A DNA stretch of 5,339 nucleotides from Deltaproteobacteria bacterium (lineage in GTDB: Bacteria > Desulfobacterota > Binatia > DP-6): assembly GCA_005879245.1 (NCBI GenBank), contig VBLA01000116.1:1-5339 (forward strand). The letters are read 5' to 3'. The position numbers and the translations under genes were made by a program. Below are positions 1 to 5,339 of the stretch, piece by piece (the stretch's first letter is position 1; every line of letters begins with the position of its first letter). The notes below the pieces were generated by a model. It saw only the letters and a program-made list of their open reading frames with translations, was not told the origin of the DNA and did not search any database.

Positions 1-1214
1 ATCGCGTTGGTCAGCAGGTTGAGGAGCACCTGGCGGAGGCCGGCGACGTCGCCGGGCACCGGCGGGAGGCCTGCCGGCACCTCGTTGATCGCCACCAGAT
101 CCCGCCCGACGAGCCGGGTCGAAACGAGGCCGAGGACCTCCGCGACCAGGGGCTGCAACGCCACCGGCGCCCGCTGCCGATCGCGGGTCCGGTCGAGCAC
201 GCTGCGAATCGTCTCGATCATCCGCTGCACCTGCGACTCGACGATGGCGAGCTTCGCCGCGTGCTCGGGGAGCGGATCTTCACGCAGGAGGAGCTGGGTG
301 TAGCCCAGGATCGAATTGAGCGGCGTCCCGAGCTCGTGCGCGATGGTCGCCGCCATCTGCCCGAGCGCCGCGAGCCGCTCGCTGCGCCCGAGCTCCAGCC
401 GCGCCCGCCAGAGCTTCTCGTTCGCCTCCGCCAGCTCGCGGTTCCTGTCGGCCAGCGCGCGCGTCGCCTGGCGTACCCGCGACTCCAGGCCCGCCGTCAA
501 GTCCTCGATGCGTGAGAGCATCCGGTTGAAGCTGCTGGCCAGGAAGGCGAACTCGCCGCTCCCGCTGAATCCGACGCGCGCGCCGAGCGCGCCCGTCTCG
601 GCCTGCTGCATCCCTCCCACGAGCGCCGCCACGGGGCGGGCGACGCGACGTTCAAGGAAGAAGGCGAGCGCGAGCGAGATGAAGGCGATCGAGAGAACGA
701 GGAAGATCGCGTCGATGGTGCGGAGCCCACGCTTCAGACTCGCGGCTTCGGCCAGCGACACGTCGACCTGTGCCGCGCCGATGACGCTACCGGCTCGCTG
801 GAGTGGCCTCGCCACGCGCCAGATGTCGGCGCCGTCCGGACCCGGAAGCCGGGTGCTGAGGCTCCCCTCTCTCGCGAGCTGCCTCGCCTGCCCGGCGCTC
901 AGCGCCGGGGGCACCTCGGCGCCGCGGGTCGTGAGTACCACCTCGGGCAGGTCGCCGTTCAGGCGGAAGAGATCGATCGCCACGACGTCGCGGCTTCCCT
1001 CGACCATGGCGGTAAGCTTGTGAGCGAGCCCCTCCGGATCCGAGCGCCCCCAGAGCGAATCGACTGTGCTCAGCACGAGCAGTGCGTGCTCCTTGAGATC
1101 CCGTTCGAGGGCTCGCTCCGAGAAGGTCGTATCGAGCCACTGCGACATCGCGAGCACGCTCGCGACCGTGGCGACTACGATGGCAATCAGCTGAAAACGT
1201 AGGGTGCGATGCAC
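1..1214 (-). CDS. Membrane sensor histidine kinase, partial (3' end beyond left edge)
   Basis: This is an inner-membrane two-component sensor kinase that autophosphorylates on histidine and passes the phosphate to a response regulator not seen here. 404 complete codons are present. A first membrane helix lies at about residues 8-26, an extracytoplasmic sensor region at about 27-165, a second helix at 166-186, a HAMP linker at 187-240 (P194, E221), a charged coiled coil at 240-280, and HisKA at about 277-345. The H box contains AHELGTPLN, with phospho-acceptor H293 at positions 336-338. The ATPase domain has begun, with the N-box start QVLLNLLTNA at the edge; the G boxes are off-window. The start is GTG at 1212-1214: a purine-rich GGGAAGAGAG lies 7-8 nt upstream, an in-frame TGA sits at 1236-1238, and no other start codon lies between. 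The H box and overall design resemble NtrY/ZraS-like kinases. The ligand cannot be inferred. Kinase identity is certain; the exact start is likely. Confidence 0.93.
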   Translation of the reverse strand, partial: MHRTLRFQLIAIVVATVASVLAMSQWLDTTFSERALERDLKEHALLVLSTVDSLWGRSDPEGLAHKLTAMVEGSRDVVAIDLFRLNGDLPEVVLTTRGAEVPPALSAGQARQLAREGSLSTRLPGPDGADIWRVARPLQRAGSVIGAAQVDVSLAEAASLKRGLRTIDAIFLVLSIAFISLALAFFLERRVARPVAALVGGMQQAETGALGARVGFSGSGEFAFLASSFNRMLSRIEDLTAGLESRVRQATRALADRNRELAEANEKLWRARLELGRSERLAALGQMAATIAHELGTPLNSILGYTQLLLREDPLPEHAAKLAIVESQVQRMIETIRSVLDRTRDRQRAPVALQPLVAEVLGLVSTRLVGRDLVAINEVPAGLPPVPGDVAGLRQVLLNLLTNA

Positions 1215-1270
1215 CGCAAGGTCTCTCTTCCCGGTTCAGGTGGGAAGCAGGGTGGCCGTGCGTACCAGCT

Positions 1271-1287
1271 GGCGGCGGAACGCCGCC
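1271..1287. repeat. GC-rich 7-bp inverted repeat between the small gene and the kinase gene
   Basis: GGCGGCG and CGCCGCC flank a 3-nt loop, forming a perfect hairpin. It lies in the 142-bp stretch between the small secreted-protein gene (stop at 1357) and the kinase start (1214), which otherwise holds nothing I recognise. It could attenuate or end - strand transcription, but no T-run follows on either strand. In DNA this rich in G and C such a hairpin may be chance. Confidence 0.2.
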
Positions 1288-1356
1288 CGGGCGAGGAGGC
1301 GCGGAAAGCCCGCGGAGAAGAGCCGGTGATCCTCCTCCGCAGGCTCCCCCTGGGTG

Positions 1357-1587
1357 TTACTTGGTAGTCCCGTACCGCTTGCCCGGCCGAGCAGCCTTCT
1401 CCGAGGTCGCGGACCGCGCCATGTGTGTCGGGGCATGGTGGCCCTTGTTGGACGCCTTGGGCGTCTTGGTCGCCTTGGTCGGGCTCGTGAGCGGGCTCGG
1501 CGGAGCCCCGCCAGCCGGGGCATCAGCGGCGAACACGGGACCGGCCATGAGCATGGTTGCGAGAAGCGAAGTCACGATTCCCTTCAT
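1357..1587 (-). CDS. Small secreted, highly basic Pro/Ala/Lys/Thr-rich protein (hypothetical)
   Basis: A 76-residue protein of unknown function. Residues 1-20 form a textbook Sec signal peptide: K2, a hydrophobic core (IVTSLLATMLMAGPV), and a VFA|AD signal peptidase I site. The mature part of about 56 residues is low-complexity and strongly basic, with 7 Lys and 3 Arg against one Asp and one Glu, plus 3 His, and TPTK/ATKTPK-like repetition. It has no Cys and no recognisable fold, so it is probably disordered in the periplasm or outside the cell. It recalls acid-shock-type and other small basic exported proteins only in composition. The start ATG at 1585-1587 is supported by the signal peptide and by AGGAGG 10 nt upstream. 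The stop is TAA at 1357-1359. It lies between the transporter and kinase genes on the same strand, with its own leader, so it may be a separate unit or the first gene before the kinase. Confidence 0.8.
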   Translation of the reverse strand: MKGIVTSLLATMLMAGPVFAADAPAGGAPPSPLTSPTKATKTPKASNKGHHAPTHMARSATSEKAARPGKRYGTTK

Positions 1588-1597
1588 TGGTCTGGTA

Positions 1598-1603
1598 CCT
1601 CCT
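1598..1603 (-). promoter_or_regulatory. Ribosome binding site of the small secreted-protein gene
   Basis: A perfect AGGAGG on the minus strand, 10 nt before the ATG at 1587. It is the strongest Shine-Dalgarno sequence in the window. It fixes the start exactly where the signal peptide begins and suggests strong translation of this small protein. Confidence 0.75.
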
Positions 1604-1630
1604 GCCCGTTCGTACACCTCGATCACCCTG

Positions 1631-1658
1631 GCCGTTACGCTACGAGCGTACAGACGGC
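1631..1658 (-). promoter_or_regulatory. Stem-loop or operator-like inverted repeat in the leader of the small gene
   Basis: On the minus strand, GCCGT-ctg-TACGCT-cgt-AGCGTA-ACGGC can form an 11-bp stem interrupted by a 3-nt one-sided bulge and closed by a 3-nt loop. The inner 6-bp arms (1636-1650) are a perfect hyphenated palindrome. It ends 27 nt before the AGGAGG site. No T-run follows, so it is not a normal terminator. It could be an mRNA leader structure or a protein-binding palindrome. A very weak promoter-like pair, TTGCTC (1672-1667) and TACGCT (1650-1645) spaced by 16 nt, overlaps it; I give that little weight. Confidence 0.35.
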
Positions 1659-1727
1659 CTCCGCGAGAGCAAGCGCCATGCCGGGGAGGAGGTCGAGCGA
1701 GGGGCGCGGCGGGATCACCCCAGGGGC

Positions 1728-1758
1728 AAAAACCGCTGTGGCATTGGGTCACAGAGCG
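1728..1758 (-). terminator. Candidate rho-independent terminator of the radA-transporter unit
   Basis: Read on the minus strand: CGC-tc-TGTG, a 9-nt loop, CACAGCG, then G and five T. The stem is 7 bp with a 2-nt bulge, followed at once by the T-run, the only such run in this GC-rich gap. It begins about 60 nt after the transporter stop and about 140 nt before the small gene's start, as expected for a terminator separating the two. The stem is modest, so it may leak. Confidence 0.4.
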
Positions 1759-1817
1759 AGGCATCTGGCCACGGGCGGCGCCGCTGAGCTGCGTTCTGGC
1801 TACGCCAATCGGTCGGG

Positions 1818-3701
1818 TCACGTGGACCCGCCGAGCGCGCGCTCCGCAGCCGGCGCTGCCGCGGCGCCCGAGCTGGGCGGCGGAAGGTAGTCGATCGAGA
1901 AGCGGAGCTTCGGGAACACCTTGGGGAGCCGCATCAGGTTGGCGACGAACACCCCGACCGCCATGCGATCGAGCCAGGAGGACGTTGGCCAGCCGAAATG
2001 GATCGTGAGGTCGCGTCCATCGAGCTCCTCCTCGAGGAGAGCGAGCAAGGCCACGATGCTCCGGTACACGCCTCCCGGCTGGATCGGGAAGCGGTAGTGG
2101 TTCGGGGCCACCTTGTCCGGGATCCCCTCGCGGACATTGAAGAAAGTCACGAAGGCGTTGCCCGACCTCTGGTCTCCCATCGCCACCTCGCCCGGGCGGC
2201 GGAAGTAGACGTGCAGCGGCCCGTCCACATCGCCGAGCGCGAGCACCATCTCGAGCGGGTAGTCGCTGCGGCGGACTTCCTGCCGCTCCGGTCCGTAGCG
2301 GCGTGAGAGCGGGATGCCCGCGGCGAGGAGCACCGTCACGACCGCGGCCCAGAGTCCCGTGCCATAGGGCTTGTGGAGCGCCAGGTAGATGAAGCAGGCG
2401 ACGAGGATGAACTCCAGCAGCAGGGTGGCGGTGCGCGAGGTGTGGTACGCGCGGATCTCCTTGGTCCCCTGGAAGTAGCGGTAGATGAGGAGGCACCCGA
2501 TGTTGATGCAGAAGCTCGCCAGGAGCCCGATCGCATACATCTCGGCGAGGAGCGCCTGCGATCCCTTCGTGATGAGGATGATCCCCGTGTAGAGGAGGCC
2601 GTTCAGAATGTGGACCCGGTAGAGCGACGCCCGCCGGTTTGTGACGATGAGCCAGTTGAACCGGTAGCGGTGCGCGACCCGCTCGAGGAGCTCGCTCGAC
2701 GCGACGTAGGCGGTGTTGACCGCCATGATGAGGATGATGCTGCCGAGTAGCCCCACGACCACCCCGAAGGGCACGTTGCCCACGAGCGTCGCCCAGTAGG
2801 TGATGAGGTCGCCCTCGTGCTCCCGAATGTCGATGGGTGCCGAGAGGGCGAGCGCGGAGATGAGGGGGGTGACGATGCCGACGGTGAGGGCGAGGAACCA
2901 ATACGCCCGCGCGATGTCGCGCCAGTTCTCCACCAGGCCGGCGGTCTGGATGACCGATTCGATCCCCGAGTAGGCGAGGATGCAGCTGGCGATGCCCACC
3001 GTCACCAGCGCGACGCCATGCGGGAGGCCCCCGTGTGCAACCGACTGCGTCACACTCCGTACGCTCTCGAGCATGACGCCGGGGCTCTCGGGCGAAATGT
3101 GGAGGAGCCCGAGCGCGATCAGGTTCATGAGCACGAGGCTCGCCACGAGGAGGATCCCGAAGGTGACGCGGGCGTTCTCCCGGATGCCGAGGATGTTGAG
3201 GCCCGCGATACCCCAGATGACGCCCAGGATGAGCCCGTACTCGGCCATGTGCCCGAGCGGGAGAAAGGCCGTCCCGTTGATCACCGCGCTCACCGTCGAG
3301 ATGCACGCGGTGAGGATGTAGTCGACCATGATCGACGCGACGGCGACGAAGGAGGCGACCGGCCCGAGCACGAAGTACGAGAAGGAGTAGACACCTCCCC
3401 CGCGGATGTTGTGGTTCTCCAGGATCTGCGCGATCTCGACGAAGCGGGTCGAGAGCACCCGGATGAGTAGCGAGGTGGCGACGATGAAGAAGATCGCCTG
3501 CGTCCCGATGAAGCGATGGGCCTCCGCGGGCGCGTAGAAGATCGAGGTGAGCTCGTCCATCAGGGTGATGAGCCCGACGGCGAACCAGGTGAGGTACCAC
3601 TTGCCGCCCTTGGCGAAGCCGAGCAGGCCGGGGCGCATCGTGAGTGCGACGAAGACGCAGAGCAGGCCGAGGTTCAGCCAGAAGAGGACGAGGAACGTCA
3701 T
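1818..3701 (-). CDS. APC-superfamily transporter of KimA/KUP-like type, candidate K+:H+ symporter
   Basis: A 627-residue inner-membrane transporter with about 12-13 hydrophobic helices up to residue 465, including an extra N-terminal helix (3-22), then a soluble C-terminal region (about 480-605). The fold is APC: a GGG-x-Y loop (101-105) precedes the helix holding VDYILT (126-131). Several positions match Bacillus subtilis KimA as I remember it: D49 and Y56 in the first core helix (KimA D36, Y43); Y128, T131, S135 (Y118, T121, S125); S245 and E248 (T230, E233); and Y389 in MYAIG (the LYAVG region). These residues bind K+ in KimA, so potassium uptake is more likely than amino acid transport, though this is inference. 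The C-terminal region contains HFGWP (568-572) and is not obviously KimA's cytosolic domain. The start ATG at 3699-3701 overlaps the radA stop by four bases (ATGA), implying translational coupling. The stop is TGA at 1818-1820. Confidence 0.85.
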   Translation of the reverse strand: MTFLVLFWLNLGLLCVFVALTMRPGLLGFAKGGKWYLTWFAVGLITLMDELTSIFYAPAEAHRFIGTQAIFFIVATSLLIRVLSTRFVEIAQILENHNIRGGGVYSFSYFVLGPVASFVAVASIMVDYILTACISTVSAVINGTAFLPLGHMAEYGLILGVIWGIAGLNILGIRENARVTFGILLVASLVLMNLIALGLLHISPESPGVMLESVRSVTQSVAHGGLPHGVALVTVGIASCILAYSGIESVIQTAGLVENWRDIARAYWFLALTVGIVTPLISALALSAPIDIREHEGDLITYWATLVGNVPFGVVVGLLGSIILIMAVNTAYVASSELLERVAHRYRFNWLIVTNRRASLYRVHILNGLLYTGIILITKGSQALLAEMYAIGLLASFCINIGCLLIYRYFQGTKEIRAYHTSRTATLLLEFILVACFIYLALHKPYGTGLWAAVVTVLLAAGIPLSRRYGPERQEVRRSDYPLEMVLALGDVDGPLHVYFRRPGEVAMGDQRSGNAFVTFFNVREGIPDKVAPNHYRFPIQPGGVYRSIVALLALLEEELDGRDLTIHFGWPTSSWLDRMAVGVFVANLMRLPKVFPKLRFSIDYLPPPSSGAAAAPAAERALGGST

Positions 3702-5059
3702 GCGAGCTCGAGCGCGGCGAAGAGGTCGTCGAGGGCGGCGACGCCCTCGACGACGGCGCCGTCCGGAGCGATGAGCCCGTGCGCGTTCCGGACCGGCAGG
3801 AGGCAGCGGCGAAAGCCCTGGCGGGCCGCCTCGCGCAGCCGCGCGTCGCTCCGTCCCACGGCCCGGACCTCACCCGTGAGGCCCACCTCCCCCCACATGG
3901 CGACGTCGGCGGGGAGCGGCCGGCCGCGGGCCGAGGAGGCGACCGCGGCCACCACCGCCAGGTCGGCCGCGGGCTCGTCGACCCGCAGGCCGCCGGCCAC
4001 GTTCAGGAAGACGTCCTGGTCCCCGAGCGCGACGCGCATCCGCTTCTCGAGCACGGCGAGCAGCAGCGCGACGCGCCCGGGATCGAGCCCGATCGCCGTC
4101 CGGCGCGGCATCGCCAGAAACGAGCGCGACACGAGCGCCTGGATCTCGACCAGGACGGGGCGACTCCCCTCGAGCGTCGCCAGCACGGCAGAGCCGGGGG
4201 CGCCCTGCGGGCGCTCGGCGAGGAAGGCCGCCGACGGGTTGGGCACCTCGACGAGCCCGCTCTCGCCCATCTCGAACACCGCCACCTCGTTGGTCGACCC
4301 GAAGCGGTTCTTCACGGCCCGCAGCACGCGGAGCGCGTGGGCCCCGTCGCCCTCGAAGTAGAGGACGGCGTCGACCAGGTGCTCGAGCACGCGTGGCCCG
4401 GCGAGCGTCCCCTCGCGGGTCACGTGACCGATCAGGAAGCACGCCACGCCGCTCGCCTTGCACTCCGCGACGAGCAGCGCCGCCGACTCCCGCACCTGGC
4501 CGACACTCCCGGCGGCCGACTCGAGGCGCGCGGTGTGGAGGGTCTGGATCGAATCGACCACCACGGCGGCGGGACGGGTCGCGTGCAGGGCCTCGATCAC
4601 CGCCTCGGCGCTCGTCTCGGGGACGATCAGCACCCCGGCCTCCGCCATCCCGAGCCGATCGGCACGGAGCCGCACCTGCTCGGGCGACTCCTCGCCGGCA
4701 ACGTAGAGGACGGGCACCCCCTGCCGCGCGAGCGCGCCGCACGCCTGGAGGGCGAGCGTCGACTTGCCGATGCCGGGGTCGCCGCCGACGAGCACGACCG
4801 AGCCTTGGACGAGGCCACCGCCCAGCACGCGATCGAGCTCGGCGAGGCCGGTCGTGCGACGGAGCGCCTCGCCGGCCGCGACCGCCACGAGGGGCCGCAC
4901 CGCCGCCGGCGCCCGCGGGCTTCGCGCCCGCGGCTCGGCTACCGGCTCCTCCACGATCGCGTTCCACGCCCCGCAGCCCGGGCACTGGCCCAGCCAGCCC
5001 GAGGCGGGCCGTCCACATTCCTGGCAGACCCAGGCGGTCCGGCGCGCCTTGTCAACCAT
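3698..5059 (-). CDS. radA: DNA repair protein RadA (Sms), RecA-like ATPase with Lon-like domain
   Basis: RadA is a cytoplasmic ATPase that promotes branch migration and processing of recombination intermediates alongside RecA. The 453-residue length is normal. An N-terminal zinc finger has C12, C15, C26 and C29 (CxxC twice). The RecA-like core carries Walker A GDPGIGKST (93-101), Walker B VVVDS (166-170) and the RadA signature KNRFG (250-254). The Lon-protease-like domain runs from about 275 to the end (MPRRTAIGLDPGR, then DVFLNVAGG at 349-357) and lacks an obvious catalytic serine, as usual for RadA. The start is ATG at 5057-5059. The frame stays open upstream, but those codons are not RadA-like and would overlap bioF; no other start codon precedes the zinc finger. 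The ribosome site is weak (only GAG about 8 nt upstream). The stop overlaps the transporter start. The first four codons lie in the proposed BirA operator. All key motifs are intact. Confidence 0.96.
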   Translation of the reverse strand: MVDKARRTAWVCQECGRPASGWLGQCPGCGAWNAIVEEPVAEPRARSPRAPAAVRPLVAVAAGEALRRTTGLAELDRVLGGGLVQGSVVLVGGDPGIGKSTLALQACGALARQGVPVLYVAGEESPEQVRLRADRLGMAEAGVLIVPETSAEAVIEALHATRPAAVVVDSIQTLHTARLESAAGSVGQVRESAALLVAECKASGVACFLIGHVTREGTLAGPRVLEHLVDAVLYFEGDGAHALRVLRAVKNRFGSTNEVAVFEMGESGLVEVPNPSAAFLAERPQGAPGSAVLATLEGSRPVLVEIQALVSRSFLAMPRRTAIGLDPGRVALLLAVLEKRMRVALGDQDVFLNVAGGLRVDEPAADLAVVAAVASSARGRPLPADVAMWGEVGLTGEVRAVGRSDARLREAARQGFRRCLLPVRNAHGLIAPDGAVVEGVAALDDLFAALELA

Positions 5060-5081
5060 CGTGATTCTCGAGGTTGACAAG
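5048..5081. promoter_or_regulatory. Candidate BirA (biotin repressor) operator between radA and bioF
   Basis: A perfect 10-bp inverted repeat: CTTGTCAACC (5048-5057), a 14-nt spacer, GGTTGACAAG (5072-5081). The E. coli bio operator is TTGTAAACC and GGTTTACAA with a slightly longer spacer; each 9-nt arm here differs from it by one base (A to C, with the matching change in the other arm). Spacers of about 14-16 are known for BirA sites. The site fills the 22-bp gap between the divergent starts, ends directly before the bioF ATG, covers the bioF ribosome site, and enters codons 1-4 of radA. Its location beside a biotin gene makes chance unlikely. Biotin-loaded BirA dimers should bind here and repress bioF; an effect on radA is possible but unproven. 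I see no convincing -35/-10 pair, so the promoters are not assigned. Confidence 0.72.
5070..5073 (+). promoter_or_regulatory. Ribosome binding site of bioF, inside the BirA-like operator
   Basis: GAGG lies 8 nt before the ATG at 5082 and overlaps the right arm of the inverted repeat. It favours ATG 5082 over the in-frame GTG at 5061, which would lie only one base from the radA start and has no purine-rich sequence before it. Confidence 0.5.
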
Positions 5082-5339
5082 ATGGCATGCCGCCGGCATG
5101 ACGCCGGCGTGGACGCTCTCGCTGCCGAGCTCCGCGCTCTCGACGCGGCAGGCCTTCGCCGACACCTGCGGCCGCTCGGCAGCGCGTCCGACGCCGAGGT
5201 GCTCTGCGAGGGCCGTCGGATGCTCCTTCTCTCCTCCAACAACTACCTCGGGCTCGCCACCCACCCCGCGCTCCGCGCGGCGGCGACGGCCGCGATCGCG
5301 CGCTATGGGTGTGGCACCGGCGCGTCGCGGTTGATCGCC
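5082..5339 (+). CDS. bioF: 8-amino-7-oxononanoate synthase (BioF), partial (N-terminal 86 residues)
   Basis: This is the N-terminal part of a PLP-dependent alpha-oxoamine synthase. BioF condenses pimeloyl-ACP (or pimeloyl-CoA) with L-alanine to give 8-amino-7-oxononanoate, the first step in building the biotin rings. Visible are an N-terminal helical region (LAAELRALDAAGLRRHLRP, about 13-31), the family motif LLLSSNNYLGLATHP (48-62), and YGCGTGASRLIA (75-86), the glycine-rich segment that in this family runs on into the PLP-binding region. The catalytic lysine is beyond the edge. Related enzymes (Kbl, HemA, serine palmitoyltransferase) share these motifs. The GASRLI form and the adjoining BirA-like operator favour BioF. 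The start is ATG 5082-5084, with GAGG 8 nt upstream; an in-frame GTG at 5061 is less likely. It is transcribed divergently from radA and may head a bio operon to the right. Confidence 0.85.
   Translation, partial: MACRRHDAGVDALAAELRALDAAGLRRHLRPLGSASDAEVLCEGRRMLLLSSNNYLGLATHPALRAAATAAIARYGCGTGASRLIA

Noticed and set aside
1236..1523. A 95-codon minus-strand frame between the small gene and the kinase
   Set aside because: It overlaps most of the small secreted-protein gene in another frame, is dominated by Arg/Pro runs, and has no ribosome site or recognisable motif.
1719..1727. CCCCAGGGG near-palindrome next to the A/T run
   Set aside because: A 4-bp arm with a one-base centre is too short for a hairpin. 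On the minus strand it lies after the T-run, so it cannot form the terminator stem.
1357..3873. An 838-codon minus-strand open frame spanning the transporter, the intergenic gap and the small gene
   Set aside because: It is in a different frame from the transporter, and most of it is Arg/Pro/His-rich noise typical of out-of-frame GC-rich DNA. Only its last 76 codons are real, as the separate small gene with its own ribosome site and signal peptide.
3644..5077. A 477-codon plus-strand open frame opposite radA
   Set aside because: It is the antisense shadow of radA. Its composition (Arg, His, Glu, Asp rich) and lack of motifs match other shadows, while the minus strand encodes a complete RadA.
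5074..5079. TTGACA, a consensus -35 hexamer, three bases before the bioF ATG (and its mirror on the minus strand at 5055-5050)
   Set aside because: No -10-like hexamer follows at 16-18 nt on either strand, and the -10 would fall inside each coding region. The hexamers are better explained as parts of the BirA-type arms.
5086..5100. Palindrome CATGCCG-C-CGGCATG just after the bioF start
   Set aside because: The arms are perfect but only 7 bp with a single-base centre, lie in coding sequence, and are built from GCCGGC-type words common here. It does not resemble the neighbouring operator.
5060..5242. N-terminal extension of RadA to an ATG at 5242
   Set aside because: The 61 extra residues are Arg/Ser/Ala-rich, do not resemble RadA, and run antisense through the bioF coding region. 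ATG 5059 gives the normal RadA N-terminus just before the zinc finger.

Overview
The window is a very GC-rich, gene-dense bacterial segment. Codon third positions are strongly G/C, and long spurious open frames appear opposite and beside the real genes. The proteins look like those of high-GC Gram-negative lineages (deltaproteobacterial, Binatota, Rokubacteria or NC10 type), but the sequence alone does not fix the lineage. There are no mobile elements, tRNA or rRNA genes, or CRISPR arrays. The window is chromosomal housekeeping DNA with one well-defined regulatory site.

Layout, right to left. At the right edge, the first 86 codons of an alpha-oxoamine synthase gene, most likely bioF (biotin synthesis), run on the + strand. 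Everything else is on the - strand. radA (DNA repair ATPase) starts only 22 bp from bioF, divergently. Its stop codon overlaps by 4 bases (ATGA) with the start of a 627-residue APC-superfamily transporter. That transporter carries the potassium-binding residue pattern of KimA/KUP proteins rather than that of ordinary amino acid permeases. A candidate rho-independent terminator follows about 60 bp after the transporter stop. Next is a 76-codon gene for a small, very basic, secreted protein, with a strong ribosome binding site and a stem-loop in its leader. Last, the left edge holds most of a membrane sensor histidine kinase gene, cut off in its ATP-binding domain.

The most interesting item is a perfect inverted repeat, TTGTCAACC-N14-GGTTGACAA, that fills the gap between radA and bioF. 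It matches the architecture of the operator bound by BirA, the bifunctional biotin ligase/repressor. It covers the bioF ribosome binding site and the first codons of radA. This supports the bioF call, predicts biotin repression of the rightward gene or operon, and raises the possibility that radA and the transporter are affected as well. The second item is the transporter: automatic annotation would probably call it an amino acid permease, yet its key residues suggest proton-coupled K+ uptake. The rest is ordinary for its families, and I see no evidence of a wholly new multi-gene system.
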